Source: a bacterium
Lineage (GTDB): Bacteria > Spirochaetota > Spirochaetia > JABEVK01
Direction of reading: 5' to 3'
Length of the DNA: 14,630 nucleotides
Assembly: GCA_021782055.1 (NCBI GenBank)
Contig: JAJXVP010000053.1
Location: forward strand, 1 to 14,630
Shown: positions 6,702-13,528 of the stretch, one piece after another
How positions within the stretch are numbered: position 1 is the first letter of the stretch
Layout: each line of letters begins with the position of its first letter
Made by a program: the position numbers and the translations under genes
Notes under the pieces: generated by a model
The model's database searches: none
The model's input: only the letters and a program-made list of their open reading frames with translations
Told to the model about the DNA's origin: nothing

Positions 6702-6917
6702 TCACAGAATCCCCATAGCGTCATCAAGGCTAATGGTTTTCTGTCCACTTGCCAGAAACTCTTGATATTCAGCTTCAGAGATGTAGTAATCTTCAAGGTC
6801 TTCTAGGTACTCACTAATGGCTTTCATTGCATGGAAAGACTTAGCTCGACCCGTCTTTTTAGCCAACAAAGAAAGCCTGGCTTCAAGCTCAGTAGGTATA
6901 CGAAGAAAAAGCATCAT
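6702..6917 (-). CDS. Solitary RelB-like antitoxin
   Basis: A 71-residue protein starting MMLFLRIPTELEARLSLLAK, a ribbon-helix-helix N-terminus, followed by KTGRAKSFHAMKAISEYLED and LEDYYISEAEYQEFLASGQK, ending TISLDDAMGIL. The LAKKTGRxKSFH...LEDLEDYYISE pattern is typical of RelB/DinJ-type antitoxins of type II systems. GAGGG lies 5 nt before ATG 6917; the second ATG at 6914 is an alternative start. A cognate RelE/ParE toxin should follow directly on the minus strand, but only a terminator-like hairpin is there. A GTG overlapping the stop would open MSL and then meets a stop, possibly the relic of a toxin start. Imperfect repeats GTCGTACC/GACATACC (6936-6943, 6949-6956) upstream could be its operator. 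It may act as an anti-addiction or regulatory protein. Confidence 0.78.
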   Translation of the reverse strand: MMLFLRIPTELEARLSLLAKKTGRAKSFHAMKAISEYLEDLEDYYISEAEYQEFLASGQKTISLDDAMGIL

Positions 6918-7048
6918 TCAGTCCCTCAATAATAGGTCGTACCTTTATGACATACCGGATTTTCGGAAAAAAAAGAAGGCTCACTTGCCTGCTGGGCCGA
7001 AGGTCGCCGAAATCTGCAGCACCCAACAGACACCTGCAAACGCTTTAG

Positions 7049-7073
7049 CCCCCCCTCCCCAGGCCCCCTCCCC
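7049..7073 (-). other. G-quadruplex-forming motif on the minus strand
   Basis: The plus strand has four cytosine runs, C7 (7049-7055), C4 (7057-7060), C5 (7064-7068) and C4 (7070-7073), separated by T, AGG and T. The minus strand therefore carries four G-runs of at least 4 with loops of 1, 3 and 1 nt, a strong canonical G-quadruplex pattern. The block is itself an imperfect direct repeat of CCCCCTCCCC. Confidence 0.6.
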
Positions 7074-7097
7074 GCACCTCAAAAACACCCCCGCTCA

Positions 7098-7173
7098 GGA
7101 AACCAAAAATTCCTCGACGGGAAACAAAAAATTCCTACTCGGGAAACCAAAAATTTCCACGCTGGGAATTTTT
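7098..7173. repeat. 22-bp tandem repeat with GGAA/TTCC dyads
   Basis: GGAAAC recurs at 7098, 7120 and 7142, exactly 22 bp apart. Each unit begins GGAAAC(C/A)AAAAATT and closes in TTCC, giving a GGAA...TTCC dyad around an A-tract; units differ mainly in the 5-6 bp linkers (TCGACG, TACTCG, ACGCTG). A fourth, inverted half-unit GGGAATTTTT (7164-7173) can pair with AAAAATTTCC of unit 3 (7149-7158) into a 10-bp stem with loop ACGCT, like a weak bidirectional terminator. The array ends about 50 bp before the desaturase promoter. It could bind a regulator or bend DNA. Confidence 0.7.
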
Positions 7174-7222
7174 CTCCCGTGGCGGCATTTTTTGTGAGTT
7201 TGCGGCGCAATTTTGACCGTTT

Positions 7223-7251
7223 TTGACAGGAATGAGCTTCCAGTCTATACT
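7223..7251 (+). promoter_or_regulatory. Near-consensus sigma70 promoter of the desaturase
   Basis: TTGACA (7223-7228), exactly 17 nt, TATACT (7246-7251). The -10 ends 6 nt before ATG 7258, so plus one falls on the start codon. This promoter overlaps the reading frame that begins at 7213 and therefore argues that the protein starts at 7258. Confidence 0.75.
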
Positions 7252-7257
7252 GCAGGC

Positions 7258-8298
7258 ATGGCACAAAACCAAGATTCCCGCGTACAGGGGTGGTTCCGCG
7301 AAACCAAAAAGTACGAAAAGCCGTCGAAGGCTCGTGCTCTTTGGCAAATTATCAACACTTCTGTTCCGTTTCTTTCGCTTTGGGCGGCGATCATTTGGTT
7401 ACTTCGTTCCGGACAACCTTACCTGCTTACCTTGCCCCTCATCATTGTCGCTGGCCTGTTCATGATTCGTCTGTTTATAATCTTTCACGACTGTACCCAT
7501 GGCTCGTACTTTGCTAGCGCCACGGCCAACCGCGTCGTGGGCACACTTTTAGGCATTCTAACGTTCACGCCGTTTGCCGATTGGCGAAAAGCTCATAGCA
7601 TTCACCACGCCAACACCGCCAACCTTGATAAGAGGGGCGTGGGCGACATTTGGACCTTAACCCTCGAAGAATACCGGGCTTCTAAACCCAGTACCCGTTT
7701 TTGGTACAGGGTTTACCGCAACCCCATCGTTTTGTTCCTTCTCGTTCCACCGATCTTATTTTTCATTTTACAACGTTTTCCTAGTGGAAAGTTTGAACAA
7801 AAGAGTCTTTTTAACTTGCATATTACTAATATTGGCATTGCCGTGTTGGCGGTGGCGTTCGGCTTGCTAGGGGGTTGGAATCTCGTTTACCTGGTGGAAC
7901 TCCCCATGTTTTACATAGCCTCGATCATCGGGGTTTGGCTTTTTTACGTTCAGCATCAGTTTGACCCAGGCTACTGGCAACGCGAAGAACATTGGCACGC
8001 CCACGATGCCGCCATGTTGGGCAGCTCGCACTACAAACTCCCCAAGGTTTTGCAATGGATTTCGGGGAACATCGGTCTGCACCATATTCATCACTTGCGG
8101 CCTCACATCCCTAACTACAACTTAGAACGCTGTTACCAAGCCACCCCCGAGTTGCAGTTAGCGAATCCGCTGACCATTCGTACCAGCTTTAGTTCGCTCA
8201 ATTTGCACCTCTGGGATGAAAAGCACCAAACGCTTATTGGGTTTCGGGCCGCCCGACATCGGCTGAGGAGACAAACCCCTCAGCTGTCACTCAGCTAA
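7258..8298 (+). CDS. Membrane fatty-acid desaturase
   Basis: A 346-residue integral membrane desaturase that would insert a double bond into lipid-bound acyl chains using a di-iron centre, O2 and electrons from ferredoxin or cytochrome. The three histidine boxes are present: H77-DCT-H81 (HDCTHGS), H113-SI-HH117 (HSIHHAN) and H275-HI-HH279 (HHIHHLRP). Spacing and order match the omega-6/delta-12 class of acyl-lipid desaturases. Hydrophobic segments at about 36-74, 94-106, 156-172 and 186-231 form the membrane hairpins that place the boxes on the cytoplasmic side. The reading frame extends to 7213, but ATG 7258 is preferred because a strong promoter ends 6 nt upstream. There is no clear Shine-Dalgarno sequence, so the mRNA may be leaderless. 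It probably adjusts membrane fluidity. The stop faces the convergent membrane gene 9 bp away. Confidence 0.93.
   Translation: MAQNQDSRVQGWFRETKKYEKPSKARALWQIINTSVPFLSLWAAIIWLLRSGQPYLLTLPLIIVAGLFMIRLFIIFHDCTHGSYFASATANRVVGTLLGILTFTPFADWRKAHSIHHANTANLDKRGVGDIWTLTLEEYRASKPSTRFWYRVYRNPIVLFLLVPPILFFILQRFPSGKFEQKSLFNLHITNIGIAVLAVAFGLLGGWNLVYLVELPMFYIASIIGVWLFYVQHQFDPGYWQREEHWHAHDAAMLGSSHYKLPKVLQWISGNIGLHHIHHLRPHIPNYNLERCYQATPELQLANPLTIRTSFSSLNLHLWDEKHQTLIGFRAARHRLRRQTPQLSLS
8262..8284. terminator. Hairpin at the junction of convergent genes
   Basis: GCTGAGG (8262-8268) and CCTCAGC (8278-8284) form a perfect 7-bp stem with a 9-nt loop inside the last codons of the desaturase. CTCAGCT recurs at 8290-8296. 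No T-run follows on either strand, so its role as a bidirectional terminator is only inferred from its position. Confidence 0.3.
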
Positions 8299-8307
8299 GT
8301 ACGACGT

Positions 8308-9081
8308 TCAAGCGTGGCTCTCGTGGTCGACCTTTTCTTGGTCGACCTTCGAGACGCTTAAATACACCACCAAGCCGATAATCACAACAAAGAACACCAG
8401 GTTTACGATTCCCTTACCCCAGCCAAAGCCGCCCTCGTGCTGGGTCATAAGGTCACCCAACGAAGCCCCAAGCGGCCGGGTCAAAATATAGGCCAGCCAA
8501 AACGACAGCACCGAGCCGAGAACTTTGGCGCGGTACAACAAAGCGATCACCAAAATTGCCGCCGCAAAAATCGACAAGGCGAGGGGGTACCCCAGCTTGA
8601 GGGCTTCGCCCATAAAGTCTCCGCCAGCCGTTCCCAGCGAAAAGGTGAACAAAATAGCCAGCCAGTAAAACAGCTCCCGACGAGGGGTAAAGATCGAATG
8701 AATCGACAGTGTGCGTTCGTTCAGGTACCAAATGATAAAAACAATTACCAAAACTATCGAAAACACCGTGGTCGACAAGGCCAGAGGCACATGAAGCCGA
8801 TCTGATAAGTTGTCGGTGATCAGGGTGCCCACAATACTAATCAACGCCACGGTCAACCAGTACCGCCACGGTATGTACTTCTTCGCCGTCAATTGAAAGA
8901 ACAACGCCACGACAAACAAGACCCCCATAACAAAGGTGGCGCCCTGAAGCCCCAGCCCCAGAGATTGGTTCAAATAGTCGGCGGCAGTTTCGCCCACCGT
9001 CGTACTTAAAACTTTAATAATCCAGAAAAACGCCGTGACCTGAGGCACTTTGCTCTTCCAGTCATGTTGGCTATTTAGCAT
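8308..9081 (-). CDS. COG4705-like multi-pass membrane protein
   Basis: A 257-residue protein with about seven hydrophobic segments. It carries four copies of a short glycine-acid motif in the membrane: VGETAADYL (29-37), VGTLITDNLSDRL (84-96), LGTAGGDFMGE (149-159) and LGASLGDLM (204-212). This repeat pattern and KVLSTTVGETAADYL are characteristic of the uncharacterised membrane-anchored COG4705 family. The molecular function is not known; the conserved intramembrane acidic residues suggest ion binding or transport, which is inference. AAGGAG (9096-9091) lies 9 nt before ATG 9081, with a GC hairpin just upstream of it. It is the last gene of the efflux operon, 60 bp after the RND gene, suggesting a shared role. 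The C-terminus (KVDQEKVDHESHA) is charged and encoded by a 12-nt direct repeat (GGTCGACCTTTTCTT-type). Confidence 0.8.
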   Translation of the reverse strand: MLNSQHDWKSKVPQVTAFFWIIKVLSTTVGETAADYLNQSLGLGLQGATFVMGVLFVVALFFQLTAKKYIPWRYWLTVALISIVGTLITDNLSDRLHVPLALSTTVFSIVLVIVFIIWYLNERTLSIHSIFTPRRELFYWLAILFTFSLGTAGGDFMGEALKLGYPLALSIFAAAILVIALLYRAKVLGSVLSFWLAYILTRPLGASLGDLMTQHEGGFGWGKGIVNLVFFVVIIGLVVYLSVSKVDQEKVDHESHA

Positions 9082-9097
9082 AGATCGGTACTCCTTC

Positions 9098-9112
9098 GGC
9101 CCCTCGGGGGCC
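9098..9112. other. GC hairpin directly upstream of a ribosome-binding site
   Basis: GGCCCC-TCG-GGGGCC is a perfect 6-bp stem with a 3-nt loop. On the minus strand it ends 1 nt before the AAGGAG (9096-9091) of the COG4705-like gene, in the 60-bp gap after the RND gene. It has no T-run. It could stabilise a processed downstream mRNA or tune translation within the operon. Confidence 0.45.
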
Positions 9113-9141
9113 TGGTAACAACGTACGACCCAAACCTGAAG

Positions 9142-12100
9142 CTAAGATGAAGTTGTTAAAGATTTCTTCGAGCTCGGTCGCGTTCGTTCACCCCTTTGGT
9201 GCAACAAATAGTAAAGCACGGGCATAACCACCAGCGAGAACAGCATCGAGGCTGTTAAACCGCTAACCATCGCCACCGAGAACGGTTGCAGAACTTCACC
9301 ACCCTTTCCCCAATTGAGCGCCATAGGAAAAAACCCGGCGATTGCGGCAAGGTTCGTAATAAGGACAGGGCGGAACCTTTGCGCTCCGGCCGCGAAAATC
9401 GCCTCGGGGAGCGCAAGCTCGCGGTGAAAGCGTTCGATGTATTTCACAACCAGAATGCCGTTATTGACAACCAGTCCCAGAACGGTGATTAGCCCCGCGA
9501 AGGACGACACATCTAAGGCTGTTCCCGTCAGGGCTAGGCCGTAGATCACCGTCGCTCCCGAAGCAACAGTCCCTAAAAACACCGCCAACGCCGTACGATA
9601 GGACTCAAACAGAAACAGCAAAATTCCCAAAATTAACAAGATCGATAGCCCCAGCACCTCAACCAGCTGGCGAAACGACGCTTGTTGGTTAGCATACGTA
9701 CCCGACAGCTGGGTGCTGGCACCCTCCAGTTTCAACGTTGCTAGCTGAGTTTGCAGGTCTTTCACCACCTCACTCAACGGGCGGTTCCCGATTTCGGCGG
9801 TGACGGGCATAACTAAAGATCCGTTTTCGTGCTGAACCTCGGTGATTGCCGAAACTTCGTGAACCTCGGCCAGACGGCTCAGAGGCAAAAATCCACCTTC
9901 GGGGGTATATACCGGCAAGTTTCTCAGCTGGGAAAGGGAGTACTGCCTTTGGTAAATAACCCTGACAGGAATGGTTTCTAGCCCCCGGGGAAAGGCAGTT
10001 ACCACGGCACCCCAACCGGCAACAACAGAATACGCGGCAATGTCATTGACCTGGAGCCCCAAAAGGGCGGCCCGGTCTTGGCGAACATCGACGCGGACTT
10101 CTTTTTCTTGCGGTGGGGCGTTGATTTTGACGCTGTTCAGCCCCTGGACGTTCTTCACAGCGCCTTCGACCTTGCGAGCCGCCGTCCATACCTCTTGCCA
10201 ACTATTGCCAAAAACTTTCACTGTGATAGGCTTCCCGGTCCCTGCCAGGTCATTCAACCGGTCGGCAAGCACCTGATGGAAGTCGCACTCTACCCCAGGC
10301 ATCACGTGGGTAGCTTCTCGCCTCAGCCGTTCCAAGAATGCAAAGGTCGATTCTTGACGCCCGGCTTTAAGTTGAACCACCACTTCGTCAAGGTTGGGCG
10401 CCGTAAACGGTGTTCCCATTCCCGTCCCTAGCTTTCGTACGGTCATCGCGACCGACGGGTCCTGACGCAAAAGCTGGTCCAAGGGCGCGGTGAGCTTGTC
10501 CATCTCGGCCAACGACGCTCCCGAGGGACCAAAAAGGTCGATTACCACCATTCCCTCATCCCATTCGGGCAAAAAGCCACTGGGAAGGCGCCCTGCCACA
10601 AACAAAGCGCCACCCACTACTACCGCGGCTACAAGCACAATCGCCAGAGGGTGGCCCAACGACACTTTCAAAAACCGGGAATACCACCGTTTTAAAACCT
10701 CAAAAACCCGCCGTTCGTGCTGAATTACTGGCACTGTATCGCGGATAAACCAACTAAGAAAGGTTGGGGTATACACCAGAGAAAAGAGCAACGACAACAG
10801 TATCGTAGACGCCAGGGTGATCGCCAAAGGACGAAAGAAGATCCCGGTTAAGCCGGTGGTCAACGCCAGCGGGACAAAGACAGCGACCGTCGTTAAAGTC
10901 GCTGCCAGCATAAGCGGGAAAATCTCGGCCACCGAGGCCAAAAGAGGGTGTTTGGTCGGCAGGGTGCGAAACCGAACAAAATTCTCGGTCAAAACGATGG
11001 CATTGTCCGCCACCACCCCTATGGCGGCCGAAATCCCGCCCAAGGTCATGATGTTGATTGTCTGGCCCAGCACCTTTAACAGCAAAAGCTCTAGCAAAAT
11101 CACCATCGGCAGACCCAAGATCACGGGGACAGCGTACCGCCAGCGCACTAAAATAAACAGCACAATTCCCAAAATAATAACGACAGCAAGACCAATATCG
11201 GTCAAAATCCCCGTTAGGGAGTTTTGTACAAAGGCTGACAGATCCCACCCGGTCCGATGAAGCCCCAGCGGTTCCGAGGCCGCTTGTAGTCGCTGGTCCA
11301 CCGCACGTGACAGGCTCAAACTATCCGAGCCTTCTTGCTTGGTAATATCAATGACCGCTCCCGGGTGTCCGTCAACACGGATCAAACGCCGGTGAGGGGC
11401 CTGGGCAAGGGTAACATCAGCAATATCCCGCAAAAAGAGGGGCTTTCCCATCCTTGTTGCCACGACCACGCCACCAATATCAAGGTGGTTCGTAAACTCT
11501 TTTCCACTTAAACCAAAAAAAGTCTGGTTCCCTTGCGAGATATTTCCTATAAAGGATTCTTGGTTGGCGTTTCGTAACGCCGCTTCGACGGCCAGGGTAT
11601 CCAAGCCGTACTCATCGAGCTTTTGGGGGTCCAGCCGCACCCACTCTTCGGGAGTATCGCCGCCAAGCAAAGTAACGGTACGAACACCGGCTATGCCAAC
11701 CAGTTGAGGAATCACCTCCCAGCGCAAAACCGACCGCAAAGCCACCGGCGAAAGGCTGTCAGACCAAAAACCGTACTCGGTGGTAGGGTACGCACTGGGG
11801 GACATCAAAACTGCCAAAGGAACAGCCCCCGGTGGCAAGGCGGCGCGAATCTGATTGATGCTTGCTTGAAGGTCTTGGTAGGCTTGCGTCATATTGGTGT
11901 TCCACCCAAAGTACACCTCTAAGGTCGCAGCTCCTCGATCGGTAGTCGAAACAACACTCGTAACGCCGGCAACTGTTTTAAAGACGTTTTCTAAGGGTCT
12001 TGTCACTAGCACGTCCGTGGACTCGAGGGAACTAAAGCCCCAGTCGCAGGTGACTTCGATACGAGGAAAAACTGCAGGCGGAAAAACATCCTTGGGTAGT

Positions 12101-12195
12101 GCTATCCAAACGAAAATGCTACTCAACAATCCTGCTCCTAAAAGAAACAGCAAGGCGACCCGTCCTGCGAAAAGTTTCCGCAACAACCGTTTCAT
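9142..12195 (-). CDS. RND-family efflux transporter (AcrB/SwrC-like)
   Basis: A 1017-residue inner-membrane proton-driven pump of the RND superfamily, the usual full length. TM1 is at about residues 12-32, followed by a large periplasmic porter domain (34-325), TM2-6 (about 328-480), a second porter domain (535-840) and TM8-12 (about 845-1000). The TM4 relay reads GVVADNAIVLTENF with D397 followed by N398 where AcrB has two Asp. TM10 reads GLVVNNGILVVKYIERF, with Asn (911-912) near the site of the AcrB lysine, as in SwrC-like pumps. The start is ATG 12195: GGAGG sits 6 nt upstream and the ATG overlaps the stop of the TolC-like gene (ATGA). The longer frame from 12285 merely runs into that gene. 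Substrate class (drugs or metal ions) cannot be decided. No adaptor gene is adjacent. Confidence 0.93.
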   Translation of the reverse strand: MKRLLRKLFAGRVALLFLLGAGLLSSIFVWIALPKDVFPPAVFPRIEVTCDWGFSSLESTDVLVTRPLENVFKTVAGVTSVVSTTDRGAATLEVYFGWNTNMTQAYQDLQASINQIRAALPPGAVPLAVLMSPSAYPTTEYGFWSDSLSPVALRSVLRWEVIPQLVGIAGVRTVTLLGGDTPEEWVRLDPQKLDEYGLDTLAVEAALRNANQESFIGNISQGNQTFFGLSGKEFTNHLDIGGVVVATRMGKPLFLRDIADVTLAQAPHRRLIRVDGHPGAVIDITKQEGSDSLSLSRAVDQRLQAASEPLGLHRTGWDLSAFVQNSLTGILTDIGLAVVIILGIVLFILVRWRYAVPVILGLPMVILLELLLLKVLGQTINIMTLGGISAAIGVVADNAIVLTENFVRFRTLPTKHPLLASVAEIFPLMLAATLTTVAVFVPLALTTGLTGIFFRPLAITLASTILLSLLFSLVYTPTFLSWFIRDTVPVIQHERRVFEVLKRWYSRFLKVSLGHPLAIVLVAAVVVGGALFVAGRLPSGFLPEWDEGMVVIDLFGPSGASLAEMDKLTAPLDQLLRQDPSVAMTVRKLGTGMGTPFTAPNLDEVVVQLKAGRQESTFAFLERLRREATHVMPGVECDFHQVLADRLNDLAGTGKPITVKVFGNSWQEVWTAARKVEGAVKNVQGLNSVKINAPPQEKEVRVDVRQDRAALLGLQVNDIAAYSVVAGWGAVVTAFPRGLETIPVRVIYQRQYSLSQLRNLPVYTPEGGFLPLSRLAEVHEVSAITEVQHENGSLVMPVTAEIGNRPLSEVVKDLQTQLATLKLEGASTQLSGTYANQQASFRQLVEVLGLSILLILGILLFLFESYRTALAVFLGTVASGATVIYGLALTGTALDVSSFAGLITVLGLVVNNGILVVKYIERFHRELALPEAIFAAGAQRFRPVLITNLAAIAGFFPMALNWGKGGEVLQPFSVAMVSGLTASMLFSLVVMPVLYYLLHQRGERTRPSSKKSLTTSS

Positions 12196-13406
12196 TGCTT
12201 TCCTCCATAGAGAGACTTCAACGTGAACGCCTCTTGAAGAAACGCCCTTTGGGCGTCCGAGACTCGAGTCTTCGCCCCTTCCCAATCAAGGGCGGCCCCC
12301 AACAGATCGGTCTCTTTAATCCTTCCCTCGTGATACAACTCTTGGGCTTCTTTCAAAGCTTCATCGGCGTTTTTAAATTCCCCCTGGGACTGAAGCCAAA
12401 CTTGGTGAGTTACTGTCGTACCCCTAATGAGAGTCTCCAGCTCCTGGATTAGTTTTTCTCGAATTGCTGTTTCCTGAGAACTTTGCGCCTGGCACAGCGA
12501 GCGATAACTTTTTGATAAAGCCTCTTGGCTACCCCAGTCCGCCAACAAGAAGTCTGCTGACACCCCCCACTTTCGATTGGGCCCCAGGCTGGTCGGTTGG
12601 TAACCGCCATAGGCTTTCAGTTGGGGGAGCCACGCTAACCGCGCGCGCTCCCCTTGAGCCTGCGCCGCCTGGACTCCAACTTGTGCGGCCTGGACTTTGG
12701 GGCAAGCGGCAACAAGAGCGGCAAGATTTTGATGCCAATACTGTGGATCAAACCGCGACAGCGAAGCGGAAGCTGAAAAATCCACCTCACTCAGCGTCAC
12801 GGTACGGCCAATAAGGCGCGTCAACAACGCCAACTGATCTTGCAGAGACGAAGCTGTGCTTAGGCTTGCAGTCCGCAAGGCCGACAGTTGATTTTTGACA
12901 CGTAAAATATCCCAAGTCAAATCCACGCCCTCGGCCTTCATCCGCTGTAAATGGTCAAGGTGTGTCTCAAAGAAATGGGCCAACCGGGAATCTTCGTGAA
13001 CTTCGCGCGAAAGCACCAAGAGCCGAGCCCACGACAAAGCGACGTCCAGCCGTAGCTGATCAGTCATAGATTGCGTTTGCCACAGGTCTTGGCGGGCCCT
13101 AAAGGCGGCTTCAGAAGGTTGGCGGTCAACCAGAGCCGCTAAATCCCAAGTTAAGGTCGCATTAACCGAAGTCTGCCAACCCCCGACTGTATCATCCCAG
13201 CCAGTATCCACGGCACCGGATACACGCGGCAAGCGCATAGCCTCGGCCGCACGAGCCACTTCCTGGTCTGCTTGCGTTTGGGCCAGCAACCCCTGGCGGT
13301 CTAAACTATGCGTAACCGCAAGGTTCTGTAACTCAGCGAGGGTCAGCGCGGCACTGGGCAAGGCTCCACCTAGCCATACAAGCCACAGAAAAACCTGTTT
13401 TTTCAT
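12192..13406 (-). CDS. TolC-family outer-membrane efflux protein
   Basis: A 404-residue outer-membrane factor. Residues 1-20 (MKKQVFLWLVWLGGALPSAA) are a signal peptide leading into LTLAELQNLAVTHS, the usual start of OEP domains. Two helical/strand repeats follow, with the typical LPRVSGAVDTGWDD and LPQLKAYGGYQPTS strand regions and the C-terminal helix motif YHEGRIKETDLLGAALDWEG (from residue 358). It would form the trimeric exit duct for the RND pump encoded next. The frame extends to a TTG at 13412, but ATG 13406 is preferred because it opens the signal peptide and GAGGTG lies about 9 nt upstream. Its stop overlaps the RND start by 4 bp, showing translational coupling. It is the first gene of the operon and faces a divergent PepSY gene across 122 bp. 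Confidence 0.92.
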   Translation of the reverse strand: MKKQVFLWLVWLGGALPSAALTLAELQNLAVTHSLDRQGLLAQTQADQEVARAAEAMRLPRVSGAVDTGWDDTVGGWQTSVNATLTWDLAALVDRQPSEAAFRARQDLWQTQSMTDQLRLDVALSWARLLVLSREVHEDSRLAHFFETHLDHLQRMKAEGVDLTWDILRVKNQLSALRTASLSTASSLQDQLALLTRLIGRTVTLSEVDFSASASLSRFDPQYWHQNLAALVAACPKVQAAQVGVQAAQAQGERARLAWLPQLKAYGGYQPTSLGPNRKWGVSADFLLADWGSQEALSKSYRSLCQAQSSQETAIREKLIQELETLIRGTTVTHQVWLQSQGEFKNADEALKEAQELYHEGRIKETDLLGAALDWEGAKTRVSDAQRAFLQEAFTLKSLYGGKQ

Positions 13407-13443
13407 CCTCAATTCACCTCGTGGACAACCTACCGGACAAGAA

Positions 13444-13493
13444 TGAAGTTGAGATGAATTTCTAAAATCTATATTTTCTTCATCAGTTCTTCA
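13444..13493. promoter_or_regulatory. Shared divergent operator: two inverted TGAAG-N4-GATGAA boxes
   Basis: TGAAGTTGAGATGAA (13444-13458) on the plus strand and TGAAGAACTGATGAA on the minus strand (13493-13479) share TGAAG-N4-GATGAA. Within each box TGAA repeats at an 11-bp period, the layout of OmpR/PhoB-type response regulator sites. The 20 bp between the boxes holds TATATT (13470-13475, plus), starting 12 nt after box 1, and TTTAGA (13466-13461, minus), starting 13 nt after box 2. Neither -10 has a good -35 apart from the box, as expected for activator-dependent promoters. Upstream PepSY and efflux genes would be co-regulated. The regulator itself is not in the window. Confidence 0.6.
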
Positions 13494-13528
13494 GGTGCCT
13501 GCGACATGCTGGGGCCCAGGAGGATGCC

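Larger units (their letters stand above)
6918..7257. other. Intergenic region between antitoxin and desaturase
   Basis: No credible gene lies in these 340 bp; the frames present are disrupted or made of low-complexity repeat. From left to right it holds the upstream region of the antitoxin (6918-6960), an A-rich tract (6966-6976), about 70 bp with no recognised feature, a C-run block (7049-7073), a 22-bp tandem repeat (7098-7173) and the desaturase promoter (7223-7251). Confidence 0.7.

Noticed and set aside
7098..7173. CRISPR array
   Set aside because: Units are contiguous 22-bp tandem repeats with 5-6 bp variable linkers, not repeats separated by long unique spacers, and no cas genes are present.
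6817..7197. 126-codon plus-strand frame
   Set aside because: Its first part is antisense to the antitoxin and its second part is translated low-complexity C-runs and tandem repeats.
12196..12285. Longer N-terminus for the RND pump (extra 30 codons)
   Set aside because: The extension lies inside the TolC-like gene; ATG 12195 has a good ribosome-binding site and the usual membrane-anchor start.
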